Origin: Novosphingobium lindaniclasticum LE124
GTDB taxonomy: Bacteria > Pseudomonadota > Alphaproteobacteria > Sphingomonadales > Sphingomonadaceae
Length of the DNA stretch: 64,000 nucleotides
Direction: 5' to 3'
NCBI RefSeq assembly: GCF_000445125.1
Contig: NZ_ATHL01000076.1
Location: forward strand, 288,501 to 352,500
A program made the translations under genes and the position numbers. A model generated the notes under the pieces. The model was not told the origin of the DNA, ran no database searches, and saw nothing but the letters and a program-made list of their open reading frames with translations. This document shows positions 25,215 to 33,896 of this stretch, in pieces; position 1 is the stretch's first letter; the number at the start of each line of letters is the position of its first letter.

Positions 25215-27584
25215 ATGATCGTAGAAAACACCAAGGCCCGGATGAAGACGCGGATTCTGGCAAGCGCGGCGGGCATGTCCTGTCTCGCCCTGTCCCTGCC
25301 CGCGCTGGCCGCGCCCCTGGCGCTGCTCGATCGCAACGGCACGCGGGTGGCGGTGGAGCCCTACGCGCCCAACATCGTTCGCGTGACCATCGCGCTCGAT
25401 CCGGAACTCGCGGAAGCAGCGCCTGGCGAGGGGCCGAACGCCAAGCCCGACTCCGCAGGATGGAGCCACAGCACCACTGCCGAAGGGGACGTCTTCGCGT
25501 CCTCGGCGCTCAGCCTGACGGTCGACGCCAAGCCCTGGCTCAAGGCGCCCAGTCAGATGGAGCGCTACTTCGCGCCCTCCCTGCCTCCGGTCAGTCTCTC
25601 GATCCGCGATGCGCAGGGCGATGTGCTGACGAAGATGACGGGCTGGGAGATGGCCCCGGTCACCGTCAACGGCGAGAAGACCTTCAAAGTCGGCGCCACT
25701 TTCGCGGCCTCGGCTGACGAGCACTACTACGGGCTCGGGCAGAACCAGGAAGGCACGCTGGACCTCAAGGGCCGCCAGATCGACTGCGCCCATTACTACG
25801 ACGCTCCGGCGGGTGAGACGGTCTGCGTGCCGTTCCTCGTCACTACCAAGGCCAACGGCAAAGTCTGGGGCATCGTCTGGGACAATCCGGCGCGCACGCT
25901 GGTCTGGCCGGGGCTACACTCGGCCACGCGCTTCCAGTCGCAAGTGGGCGAGCGCGTGTCGTTCTTCGTCATCACCGGCAGGACCAGCGACGATCTCTAC
26001 GCCGGATACGCCAAGCTGACCGGAGAGACGCCGCTGCCGCCGAAAGCCGCCTTCGGGCTGATCCAGAGCAAGGCGCGCTACGAGACCCAGCAGGAACTGC
26101 TCGGCATCGCCGAGGGCTATCGCCAGCGGGGACTGCCGCTCGATGTCATGGTGCTCGACTGGTTCTACTGGACCCGCATGGGCCAGATCGACATCGATCG
26201 GACTTTCTTCCCCGATCCCAAGGGCATGAACGACCGGCTGAAAGCGCTGGGCATGCGCTCGATCATCAGCGTCTGGCCCCGGTTCGAACGGGAATCGCGC
26301 TATTTCGACATGCTGGAAGGAAAGGGTTGGTTCCTCAAGGACAAGGAAGGCAAGCCGGTAGACGGATTGCCGATGCGGTTCGACCGCGCCGGCGCCCTCA
26401 TCGACAGCACCAATCCAGAGGCCTGCGCCTGGTTCTGGAACACGGTACGCGACAATATCCTCAGCCAGGGCTTCGACTGGCTCTGGCTGGACGAGACCGA
26501 GCCCGACCTCATCCCCGACGGCTACTTCTATTCGATCGGCTCGGGCGATCGCTATCACAACCTCTTTCCCCTCGTGCACACGACGGGCGCGGCGGAAGGA
26601 TCGGCCCGCGACCGACCCGGGATGCGCAACATGATCCTGTCGCGCGCGGCCTACCTCGGCTCGCAGCGAACCGGCAGCCTGTTCTGGTCGTCCGACGTCA
26701 AGTCCACCTGGGAAGCGTTGCGGCGGCAGGTGCCGACCGGCCTCAACTTCACCGCCTCGGGCCTCGCCTACTGGGGCAGCGATATCGGCGGCTGGCAGTG
26801 GCCCAGCGGGCCCAGGGCCGAGCACCCGGTGCTGGTCGATCCCGCCGGGGCGACGGCGATGGGGGCGGATTACCCGGACTACCCCGAACTCTTCGTGCGC
26901 TGGTTCCAGTACAGCGTCTTCACGCCTACCCTGCGCATCCACGGCCAGCGCCCCGCCGCCGCCTTGTGGGAATACGGTACGGCGGCCGAGCCGATCCTGG
27001 CCGAGTGGCTGCGCCTGCGCTATTCGCTGATACCCTACTTGTACGCGCTGGGGCACGGCACGTATGAAACCGGCGCACCGTTCATGCGCGCGCTGTTCAT
27101 GGACTTCCCGCACGACCCCAAGGCCGCGACGATCGGCGACCAGTACATGCTGGGCAAGGCGTTCCTCGTCGCCCCGGTGACGGAGCAGGGACAGACCAGA
27201 CGCGCGGTCTACCTGCCCGCCGGCAGTGCCTGGTACGATTACTGGACCAACCAGCGATACGAAGGCGGCCAGACCGTGGAGGTAAACACGCCGATCCAGC
27301 GCATTCCGGTCTTCGTGAAGGCAGGCTCGATCGTCCCTGTCGGCGCGCAAGTGCCCAGCACGGCAACGAAACAGGCGCTGGAAAGCATTCGCGTCTATCC
27401 CGGTGCGAACGCCACGTTCACGCTCTACGATGACGACGGCACCACCAATGCCTACAGCGGCAAGAACGGCGGCAAGAAAGCCGAACTGGTGTGGGACGAC
27501 GCCTCGGGCAAGCTCAGCAGCCGCCAGCCCCTGCCCAGCGGGCAGTCGCTGAACGGTCTGGTCAAGGTCATAGGCGGGCAATAA
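25215..27584 (+). CDS. GH31 alpha-xylosidase/alpha-glucosidase, exported
   Basis: The 789-residue enzyme has a signal region (ending ALAA near 33), an N-terminal galactose-mutarotase-like domain (about 60-260) and a catalytic barrel. FGLIQSKARYETQQELL and LDVMVLDWFYWTR open the barrel. WLWLDETEPD holds nucleophile Asp426 and FWSSDVKSTWEAL the acid/base Asp494. GLNFTASGLAYWGSDIGGW follows, then a C-terminal beta domain. The long barrel and the WFYWTR segment resemble the alpha-xylosidase branch of GH31, which removes xylose from xyloglucan oligosaccharides. ATG at 25215 has a GGGAG ribosome-binding site; a methionine nine residues later is a possible alternative. It is flanked by GH29 and GH1. 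Confidence 0.9.
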   Translation: MIVENTKARMKTRILASAAGMSCLALSLPALAAPLALLDRNGTRVAVEPYAPNIVRVTIALDPELAEAAPGEGPNAKPDSAGWSHSTTAEGDVFASSALSLTVDAKPWLKAPSQMERYFAPSLPPVSLSIRDAQGDVLTKMTGWEMAPVTVNGEKTFKVGATFAASADEHYYGLGQNQEGTLDLKGRQIDCAHYYDAPAGETVCVPFLVTTKANGKVWGIVWDNPARTLVWPGLHSATRFQSQVGERVSFFVITGRTSDDLYAGYAKLTGETPLPPKAAFGLIQSKARYETQQELLGIAEGYRQRGLPLDVMVLDWFYWTRMGQIDIDRTFFPDPKGMNDRLKALGMRSIISVWPRFERESRYFDMLEGKGWFLKDKEGKPVDGLPMRFDRAGALIDSTNPEACAWFWNTVRDNILSQGFDWLWLDETEPDLIPDGYFYSIGSGDRYHNLFPLVHTTGAAEGSARDRPGMRNMILSRAAYLGSQRTGSLFWSSDVKSTWEALRRQVPTGLNFTASGLAYWGSDIGGWQWPSGPRAEHPVLVDPAGATAMGADYPDYPELFVRWFQYSVFTPTLRIHGQRPAAALWEYGTAAEPILAEWLRLRYSLIPYLYALGHGTYETGAPFMRALFMDFPHDPKAATIGDQYMLGKAFLVAPVTEQGQTRRAVYLPAGSAWYDYWTNQRYEGGQTVEVNTPIQRIPVFVKAGSIVPVGAQVPSTATKQALESIRVYPGANATFTLYDDDGTTNAYSGKNGGKKAELVWDDASGKLSSRQPLPSGQSLNGLVKVIGGQ

Positions 27585-27619
27585 GCCTGGTGTTGGAAAA
27601 CGTGAGGGAGTTTAGAGAG

Positions 27620-29089
27620 ATGACCGGAATCAACCGCCGCCAACTCGGCATGGGCCTCGGCGCCGCAGCGCTTAGCGCGGCCTTGGGAGGCCGGACTGCC
27701 GCCGCGCAAGGCGGCGCGCCTGCGGTGTCGGCCGCAGGGCGAGGTGCGGCCGAAGCCCTGTCATTTCCGGCGGACTTCCAATGGGGCTGCGCTACTGCGG
27801 CCTACCAGATCGAAGGCGCGGTGAAGGAAGACGGTCGCGGCGAGACGGTGTGGGACGTCTATGCCCACACCCCCGGCAAGACCACCGACGGCGGTACCGG
27901 CGATGTCGCCTGTGACAGCTACCACCGTTACCAAGAGGACATCGCGCTGCTGAAGGCGCTGGACGTCAAGGCCTATCGCTTCTCGGTGGCCTGGTCGCGC
28001 ATCTTCCCGAGCGGCAAGGGCAAGCCGAACCAGAAGGGCCTCGACTACTACAACCGCCTGATCGACGGCCTGCTGGCGGCGGGCATCACCCCGCACATGA
28101 CGCTGTTCCACTGGGACCTGCCCACCGGGCTGCGGGGCGGCTGGCAATCGCGCGACACCGCCTATGCCTTTGCCGACTACGCCGGCTTCATCGCGGGCAA
28201 GACGTCGGACCGTGTGAAGCACATCATGACAGTGAACGAACTGCGCTGCTTCACCGACCTCGCTTACTGGAACGGCAACAAGGCGCCCGGGCTGCGGCTG
28301 CCGATGGACGAGGTCAACCAGGTGCGTCACCATGGCGTGCTCGCGCATGGACTAGGGGTTCAGGCCATTCGCGCGCAGGCAAAGGCGGGAACGCAGGTTG
28401 GCCTTGCCGACAATGCCACGATCTTCGTGCCCGCCATCGAGACCGCCGAGCATATCGAAGCGACCAAGAAGGCCATGCGCGAGGAAAACGCCATGTTCCT
28501 CACCGCGATCATGGAAGGCCGCTACATCGACAGCTACCTGTCCGCGCAAGGCAAGGACGCTCCCAAAGTTCAGGCAGGCGACATGGAGGCGATCGGCAGC
28601 CCGCTCGATTTCCTGTCGCTCAACGTCTACACTTCGAACACCGTGCGCGCTGCGGCAACGCCCGGCGGCTACGAAATCCTGCCGCACCTCGCCAACTCGC
28701 CGCGCATGGCCTCGCCCTGGCTCTACATGACGCCGGAGGCCCTCTACTGGTCCATCCGCAGCGTCAGCGAATTGTGGCAGCCGAAGAAACTCTACATTTC
28801 GGAAAACGGCTGCTCGGCCGACGATCCCGTGGCCCCGGACGGAAAAGTCTACGACGCCGACCGCGTCACCTACTTGCGCAACTACATCACGCACCTGCAC
28901 CGCGCCGTGCGCGAGGGATACCCGATCGACGGCTATTTCCTCTGGAGCCTGATGGACAACTTCGAGTGGGAGGACGGCTATACCAAGCTGTTCGGCATTC
29001 ACCACGTCGATTTCAAGACCCAGAAGCGCACCCCCAAACTCAGCGCCGACTGGTATCGGGAGCTAATCCGCACCGGGCGGCTGGTCTGA
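27620..29089 (+). CDS. GH1 beta-glucosidase, Tat-exported
   Basis: The 489-residue enzyme has a twin-arginine leader (MTGINRRQLGMGLGAAALSA) and a full GH1 barrel. It shows FQWGCATAAYQIEGAVKEDG, AYRFSVAWSRIFP, LFHWDLPTGL, the acid/base Glu207 in TVNELRC, and the nucleophile Glu395 in LYISENGCS. SLMDNFEWEDGYTKLFG closes the site. The usual NEP is NEL here, and the residue after the nucleophile motif also differs, but both catalytic glutamates are kept. Most GH1 enzymes are cytoplasmic, so export is notable and suggests final cello- or xyloglucan-oligosaccharide hydrolysis in the periplasm. ATG at 27620 follows GAGGGAG; the long frame from 27491 overlaps GH31 and is not the start. Last gene of the IclR operon. 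Confidence 0.9.
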   Translation: MTGINRRQLGMGLGAAALSAALGGRTAAAQGGAPAVSAAGRGAAEALSFPADFQWGCATAAYQIEGAVKEDGRGETVWDVYAHTPGKTTDGGTGDVACDSYHRYQEDIALLKALDVKAYRFSVAWSRIFPSGKGKPNQKGLDYYNRLIDGLLAAGITPHMTLFHWDLPTGLRGGWQSRDTAYAFADYAGFIAGKTSDRVKHIMTVNELRCFTDLAYWNGNKAPGLRLPMDEVNQVRHHGVLAHGLGVQAIRAQAKAGTQVGLADNATIFVPAIETAEHIEATKKAMREENAMFLTAIMEGRYIDSYLSAQGKDAPKVQAGDMEAIGSPLDFLSLNVYTSNTVRAAATPGGYEILPHLANSPRMASPWLYMTPEALYWSIRSVSELWQPKKLYISENGCSADDPVAPDGKVYDADRVTYLRNYITHLHRAVREGYPIDGYFLWSLMDNFEWEDGYTKLFGIHHVDFKTQKRTPKLSADWYRELIRTGRLV

Positions 29090-29134
29090 TCCGCCAGAGA
29101 AGCGCAGATTCCTGTCCTCGCGTCATCGCCCTCA

Positions 29135-29159
29135 GGAACTATTTCCCTTTTCCTGCATT
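29135..29159 (+). promoter_or_regulatory. Candidate EcfG-type general-stress promoter
   Basis: GGAAC, 16 bases, then CATT matches the alphaproteobacterial EcfG consensus (GGAAC-N16/17-CGTT) at all but one base. It is about 80 bases before the small protein gene at 29240. Similar arrangements precede two other small-protein genes in the window. Confidence 0.45.
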
Positions 29160-29239
29160 TCGAGGCTGTTAAAGGCAGGTCAGACCAGGGTACGGCGCCT
29201 GTGAGGACCCTAAAGGTTCCCAGCGCCGGGAGGATAGGA

Positions 29240-29461
29240 ATGAAAGTCTATACACTTCGGTTCGCGCATCCCGACGGGGCGGACGACGCGCTGCAGTTCG
29301 AGGCTCCGGATCTGCCTGAGGCGCTCGTCGCAGCGCATCGTCACGCCGCTACGCGTGACGCCGAACTCTGGGACGGCGAGACCCGGCTGTGCGCCATCCG
29401 CCGCTCCAAGAAGCGTTCCGCTTTTTCATTCGGCGAGGCCGAGACGTTCGTAGCCGCTTGA
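29240..29461 (+). CDS. Small hypothetical protein (73 residues)
   Basis: A short intact frame begins at ATG 29240 with GGGAGGATAGGA just upstream; the in-frame ATG at 29201 lacks a good ribosome-binding site. The product starts MKVYTLRFAHPDGADDALQF and includes LPEALVAAHRHAATRDAELW and a basic patch (RRSKKRSA). There is no signal peptide or membrane segment. I do not recognise a named family. A candidate EcfG-type promoter precedes it, so a general-stress role is possible. Confidence 0.65.
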   Translation: MKVYTLRFAHPDGADDALQFEAPDLPEALVAAHRHAATRDAELWDGETRLCAIRRSKKRSAFSFGEAETFVAA

Positions 29462-29674
29462 CCGCTTTGCTTAAACGGCTTCGAAGGCGGGCTCGAACGC
29501 TTTCTCCCGACGCCCCCGGACGATCACCACGGTTATCATCGTAAACAGCTCCGCGACATTCCAGGCCATCGTTCGTCTCGCGCCGCCGTGCCTCCCGGCA
29601 CAGGGATCGCGGCGTATGGTCAGGTAACCAAGGAAGAGTGGTGCGCCTCGCCGCTCCTCCTTGCGTCATTTACA

Positions 29675-30226
29675 TCAGAACCGGACGCCGACACCGCCCA
29701 GGATCTGGTTGCGCGAATAGCTGTCCGAATAGTTCGAGTAGCGATACTCGCCGGTCAGGAACACCGTGGGGGTCACGGCATATTCCGCGCCGACGCCGGC
29801 GCGCAGGCCCGAACGATCGTTGCGGTGCTTACCATCCTCGCGGATCGTGAACTGTGCGTTGGTGTAGCCGACCTTGCCATAGAGCAAGAAGCTGGGCGAG
29901 ACGACATAGCCCAGGCGTGCGCCGGCATAGAGATCGCGGTCCGCACGCTCGGTGTAGCGAGTGGCGCCGGCTGCGAACGTCTTCTTCTGGGTGGAATCGC
30001 TGAACTCGACTTCCGGACCGATACGGACCGATCCCAGGGCGGCGTCATAGCCGGCCGTGGCTCCGTAAGTAAAGCCGGAGGCGTTCTCCCCGCCGTGCTG
30101 CACGTTATCCCAGCCCCCCGTAACCGCGATACGCGGGCCGGCGAAATCTCCGCTGTCCTGTGCGAAGGCGGGCGATGCCACGGCTGCCAAAGCCAGAGCC
30201 GGCGCAATGACGAAACGCTTGGACAT
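29675..30226 (-). CDS. Small outer-membrane beta-barrel protein (OmpA/porin-like)
   Basis: The 183-residue product has a classical signal peptide (MSKRFVIAPALALAAVASPA, cleaved at AFAQ). Alternating amphipathic strands typical of an eight-stranded barrel follow (PRIAVTGGWDNV, LYAGARLGYVVSPSFLLYGK, TVFLTGEYRYSNYSDSYSRN). The C-terminus ILGGVGVRF ends in phenylalanine. ATG at 30226 is eight bases after GAGGAG and fits better than the in-frame ATG at 30232. It resembles the short OmpA-like/opacity family barrels common in sphingomonads. Function beyond outer-membrane structure is unknown. It is divergent from the DUF885 gene. Confidence 0.85.
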   Translation of the reverse strand: MSKRFVIAPALALAAVASPAFAQDSGDFAGPRIAVTGGWDNVQHGGENASGFTYGATAGYDAALGSVRIGPEVEFSDSTQKKTFAAGATRYTERADRDLYAGARLGYVVSPSFLLYGKVGYTNAQFTIREDGKHRNDRSGLRAGVGAEYAVTPTVFLTGEYRYSNYSDSYSRNQILGGVGVRF

Positions 30227-30575
30227 ATTCATTCTCCTCATGTCGAGACCATCGATCGAGGAAGCAGATAAAGATCGCGGGAACCCTGCGGTATCACTCC
30301 AAGGTTTGGTCCATGCCATCGTTCAGGCGGCATGGATCGGAGCGTGCGGATAGGGAACAGGCGTAGGAGGATTGACATCCACGACGGACGGGTGGGTCAC
30401 GGTGCCGGTCCTGTAGCCCCAGGGGGAGGTTCTGCCATCCCGATTCCAGGCGCTGGAGCACACCCTGCACGAGGTTCTCCGCCATAGCGTCGGCGCCGGA
30501 TCGATTGTGAGAGGATCTTCTTGCCGTCCTCGGTCCATCGCGTAGGTTGCCGCCATAAACTATTGCGAGAGCTTC
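30227..30575. other. Divergent intergenic region, possibly with a decayed small gene
   Basis: About 350 bases separate the barrel gene and the DUF885 gene. Both promoters must lie here. On the minus strand, 30485-30323 reads MAENLVQGVLQRLESGWQN in one frame and continues as RTGTVTHPSVVDVNPPTPVP to a stop in another. This might be a small gene with a frameshift near 30420, or chance coding-like composition. No ribosome-binding site is evident, so I do not call a gene. Confidence 0.3.
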
Positions 30576-32411
30576 ATGATCGATCGTCGCCGCTTTCTCT
30601 CCTCCGCATCGGCAGGAGCCGCCGTTGCTGCCGCCGGGCCGGCGCTCGCCCGCGTATCCAGGCCAGCCGCCTCCGACCCCGCCTTGGCTGCTTTCATGGA
30701 CAAGTATTTCGAAGCCCAGGTCGACGCTTCGCCAGAGACGGCGACGCAGTTGGGCCTGGACGTCGGGGCGCGGGCGGGGCTGAAATCCCGCCTCACCATC
30801 CCCACCCGCGCGCAAGAGGAAAAGAACCGCAACCTCGTGCGCACCGCAAGGGCGCAACTTGGCGCGCTGAATCGCGCCTCGCTGGGCGCCCGGGACGCGC
30901 TCTATTACGACACCATCGCCGCGAACCTCGATGCCGTGATCAGGACTTTCGCCATCCCGTACGGCCAGGGCGGCTGGCCGCAGGTCTACCGCGTCAGTCA
31001 GGGCGGCGGCGCCTACCTGAACACCGGCGACTTCCTCGACAACCAGCATACCATCAAGACCGCCGCCGACGCCGAGGCCTATGTCTCGCGCATCAACGAC
31101 TTCGCGGGTGTCCTCGACGCCGAGACCGACCGCATGCGCGAGGACTTTGGCCTGGGCGTCATTCCGCCCGACTTCATCCTCCAGAAGACCATCGGTCTTC
31201 AGGCGGGCATGCTGGCTACGCCGGCGGGCGAATCCACGCTGGTCCGATCGATCGCCCGGCGCACCGGTGAAAAGGCGATCCCCGGCGACTGGGCCGCGCG
31301 GGTCGGCAAGCTCGTCGCCGAGCGGGTCTATCCGGCCTTGCAGCGCCAGAACGACGCTCTCAAGGCCGTCCTGCCCAAGGCCGGACACGACGCCTCGGTG
31401 GCGCGGCTGCCGCAGGGCGCGCAGTACTATGCCAATAGCCTGAACTATATCACCACGACCCGCCTCTCCGCCGAAGAAATCCACCGGATCGGACTGGAGC
31501 AGGTGGCCGACCTCACCGCCCGCTCGGACGCCTTGTTGAAATCCCAAGGATTCACGCAAGGCACGGTGGGTGAGCGCATGGCGGCGCTGATCGCCAACCC
31601 GGCCAATGTCTATCCCAACACCGATGCCGCGAAAGTCGAACTCGTGGCCCATCTGAACGAGCAGATGGCGGCCATGCAGGCCCTGCTGCCCAAAGCTTTC
31701 GGCCGCCTGCCCAAAGCCGGCGTCGAGATCAAGCGCGTCCCGCCCGAGATCCAGGAAGGCGCATCGCAGGGCTACTACAATTCGCCCAGCCTCGATGGCG
31801 CTCGTCCGGGCATCTACTGGATCAACCTGACGGATACGGCCAACTGGCCCAAGTTCGGCCTTCCCACCCTCACGTATCACGAGGCTATCCCCGGCCATCA
31901 TCTGCAGATCGCGCTTCAGCAGGAAAGCCCGGCCGCGCCCAAGCTGATGAACCTCCTGTTCTTTTCCAGCTATTCCGAAGGCTGGGGCCTCTATGCCGAG
32001 CAGCTGGCCGACGAACTCGGCGCCTATGACAACGACCCGCTGGGCCGCGTCGGCTTCTACCAGAGCCTGCTGTTCCGCGCGGTGCGCCTGGTGGTCGATA
32101 CCGGCATCCATGCCAAGGGATGGAGCCGCGACCAGGCGATACGCTATTTCATCGACAATACGGGCCGTGCCGAAGGCGGCGCCACCTCCGAAATCGACCG
32201 CTATTGCAGCTGGCCGGGTCAGGCCTGCGCCTACAAGGTCGGCCACAACGAATGGGTCCGCCTGCGGGAGAAAGCCAAGACCACGCTCGGCAACCGGTTC
32301 GACATCCGCAGTTTCCACGATACCGCGCTAGCGGGCGGCGGCATGCCTCTGACGGTCCTCGAAAGGGTGGTGGACGACTGGATCCTGGCGCGGCGATCAT
32401 CCAGCAGCTGA
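30576..32411 (+). CDS. DUF885 family zinc-peptidase-like protein, Tat-exported
   Basis: The 611-residue protein begins MIDRRRFLSSASAGAAVAAA, a twin-arginine signal. The DUF885 body includes SQGYYNSPSLDGARPGIYWI, then TYHEAIPGHHLQIALQQES, a zinc-peptidase-like motif (His435, Glu436, His441), and FSSYSEGWGLYAEQLADELG with the likely third ligand. Later segments GWSRDQAIRYFIDNTGRAEG and DRYCSWPGQACAYKVGHNEW are also typical. DUF885 proteins are predicted gluzincin-like peptidases of unknown substrate. It stands alone, with a small-protein gene downstream. An exported peptidase near a region rich in peptide- and glycan-degrading genes suggests nutrient peptide processing. Confidence 0.88.
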   Translation: MIDRRRFLSSASAGAAVAAAGPALARVSRPAASDPALAAFMDKYFEAQVDASPETATQLGLDVGARAGLKSRLTIPTRAQEEKNRNLVRTARAQLGALNRASLGARDALYYDTIAANLDAVIRTFAIPYGQGGWPQVYRVSQGGGAYLNTGDFLDNQHTIKTAADAEAYVSRINDFAGVLDAETDRMREDFGLGVIPPDFILQKTIGLQAGMLATPAGESTLVRSIARRTGEKAIPGDWAARVGKLVAERVYPALQRQNDALKAVLPKAGHDASVARLPQGAQYYANSLNYITTTRLSAEEIHRIGLEQVADLTARSDALLKSQGFTQGTVGERMAALIANPANVYPNTDAAKVELVAHLNEQMAAMQALLPKAFGRLPKAGVEIKRVPPEIQEGASQGYYNSPSLDGARPGIYWINLTDTANWPKFGLPTLTYHEAIPGHHLQIALQQESPAAPKLMNLLFFSSYSEGWGLYAEQLADELGAYDNDPLGRVGFYQSLLFRAVRLVVDTGIHAKGWSRDQAIRYFIDNTGRAEGGATSEIDRYCSWPGQACAYKVGHNEWVRLREKAKTTLGNRFDIRSFHDTALAGGGMPLTVLERVVDDWILARRSSSS

Positions 32412-32448
32412 ACGCGGGCCGGAGGCCGAGTCGACTCTGCGTGGGGCG

Positions 32449-32474
32449 GGAACAAGCGCTGGCCCCACGTGGTT
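32449..32474 (+). promoter_or_regulatory. Weak candidate EcfG-type promoter before small protein
   Basis: GGAAC, 17 bases, then GGTT gives one mismatch to the -10 CGTT of the EcfG consensus. It sits just 22 bases before the start at 32497, leaving a short leader with AAGGAG. It is listed because two other small genes here have similar elements; alone it would be weak. Confidence 0.3.
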
Positions 32475-32496
32475 ACGCTCGCGCAAGGAGACCGAG

Positions 32497-32751
32497 ATGG
32501 ATGTAGCAAACACCCCGCTTGCACAGCGGATCGCACGCGCTTTGGCCGGGCTGGATCATAGCGCCAATGCGGACGGCGTCGAAGCGTCGGCTGCGACCGC
32601 CGTCGACGAAACATGGCGCGCCTATCTGGAGCAGGCGGACGCGGTTCTCCGCACGATCCGCGAACCCTCCGAAGCGATGGCCCGCACCGGCGATCCCGCT
32701 ACCTGGGCCGCCATGGTCGAGGCGGCGATCGAGGAAAGCGAAGCTCTGTAA
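32497..32751 (+). CDS. Small hypothetical protein (84 residues)
   Basis: ATG at 32497 has an AAGGAG site upstream (AAGGAGACCGAG). The acidic, alanine-rich product (ARALAGLDHSANADGVEAS, WRAYLEQADAVLRTIREPSE, TWAAMVEAAIEESEAL) is predicted helical, with no signal or membrane segment. I do not recognise the family. It converges with the flavoprotein gene three bases away, which argues for a compact real gene. A weak EcfG-like promoter precedes it. Confidence 0.6.
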   Translation: MDVANTPLAQRIARALAGLDHSANADGVEASAATAVDETWRAYLEQADAVLRTIREPSEAMARTGDPATWAAMVEAAIEESEAL

Positions 32752-32753
32752 GC

Positions 32754-33896
32754 CTAGCGGTCCGAGAAGGCCGCTTCTGCGCCGGGAGGGCCCGGTCGGT
32801 CGATCCTGCGGGCACCATCGAGACGGCCGAGCCGGGTCGCGGCTGCCAGACGGCCCAGCAGCGAGGGGTGCAGCCTGAGCAAGCCGAGCGTCAGCGGCAG
32901 AACCGGCAAGCCGACGAGGCGGTGGAGCGCCATGGCCCTACGCACCTGGCCGCCGACCTCGCGGCGAAGAATGCGGGTATAGTCCAAAGGGCCGCGCCCG
33001 GATCGGTGGCAGGCGACAGCCAGGGCCGCGCTGCGCAAGGCGATCGCCATGCCGTCCCCGGTCAGCGGCGCGGTGAGCGCGGCCTGGTCGCCAAGGCGGT
33101 ACAGGCTCTCGCGGTCGTCGCCCGGGCGGTGGACGTAGCCATAAGGCAGTGCCGCGATCGACGTGGGTCGGCGCAGCATCTCGGAAGCGCCGTCGAGCCT
33201 GCGCGCGACATGCGGCTCGCGCGCAATTGCCGTGAGCAGCCCGTTCCAGGAGCCGCCAAAGCCTTCGCGCCGCACCAGCGCGCAGACATTCATCACGCGC
33301 GCGGCCACCCGCTGCAACCCGACATAGCCGCCGTCCAGCAGCACGAGTTCGATGGCGGAGCCGAGTTCGGCATCCTGCTCGGCCGTGATCCGCCAATGCA
33401 TCTTGAAGCCGATTTCATCGCCCCGCGCGCCGGGTTCCGGCCGCTTTGCCCCTCTCAGATCGTGCTTGCCGGTGGCGAGGAACACCGTTTCGGGGCAGAA
33501 GCGGCCGGCGCCGGTGTCTATGCCGCCCGCGTCCATCGCGACGACTTTCACCCCGCGGTGCACGTGCGCCCCGGCGCGGGCGGCGGCATCGAGCAGCGCT
33601 TGGTCGAGAACCTCGCGGCTGATCCCCAGGGCCGTGAAGGGCAGCCGGGATTCCACGCTTTTCGTTCCGCGCACCACGCGTATCCGCTCGATCGGCACGG
33701 CGCCCAGCCGCAGCGGATCGAAACCCAGGTCATGAAGATCGCGCTGCGCTTCGACGGAAAGGAACTCGCCGCAGACCTTGTGATGAGGGCCGGCCTGCCG
33801 CTCGAACAGGTCGACGCCGATCCCCGCCTGTGCAAGGCGAAGAGCGGCCGAGGCACCGGCAAGGCCGCCGCCCAGCACCGCGACCGGCGCTACCAT
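32754..33896 (-). CDS. FAD-dependent oxidoreductase (geranylgeranyl-reductase/monooxygenase-like) of the type III PKS operon
   Basis: The 380-residue protein opens with a dinucleotide fold (VAVLGGGLAGASAALRLAQA, then DLFERQAGPHHKVCGEFLS). It has the second FAD motif LYRLGDQAALTAPLTGDGMA (about 270-290), as in group A flavoprotein hydroxylases and geranylgeranyl-reductase-like enzymes. The ATG at 33896 overlaps the methyltransferase 3' end by seven bases; the longer frame up to 34148 is inside that gene. Last in the ACP-KS-PKS-methyltransferase operon, it probably hydroxylates or oxidises the polyketide ring, as SrsC does for alkylresorcinols in Streptomyces. The product itself cannot be assigned. 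Confidence 0.85.
   Translation of the reverse strand: MVAPVAVLGGGLAGASAALRLAQAGIGVDLFERQAGPHHKVCGEFLSVEAQRDLHDLGFDPLRLGAVPIERIRVVRGTKSVESRLPFTALGISREVLDQALLDAAARAGAHVHRGVKVVAMDAGGIDTGAGRFCPETVFLATGKHDLRGAKRPEPGARGDEIGFKMHWRITAEQDAELGSAIELVLLDGGYVGLQRVAARVMNVCALVRREGFGGSWNGLLTAIAREPHVARRLDGASEMLRRPTSIAALPYGYVHRPGDDRESLYRLGDQAALTAPLTGDGMAIALRSAALAVACHRSGRGPLDYTRILRREVGGQVRRAMALHRLVGLPVLPLTLGLLRLHPSLLGRLAAATRLGRLDGARRIDRPGPPGAEAAFSDR

Noticed and set aside
30294..32318. 674-residue minus-strand open frame
   Set aside because: It is antisense to the DUF885 gene, whose zinc motif and Tat signal are clear. No domain is seen in the antisense frame.
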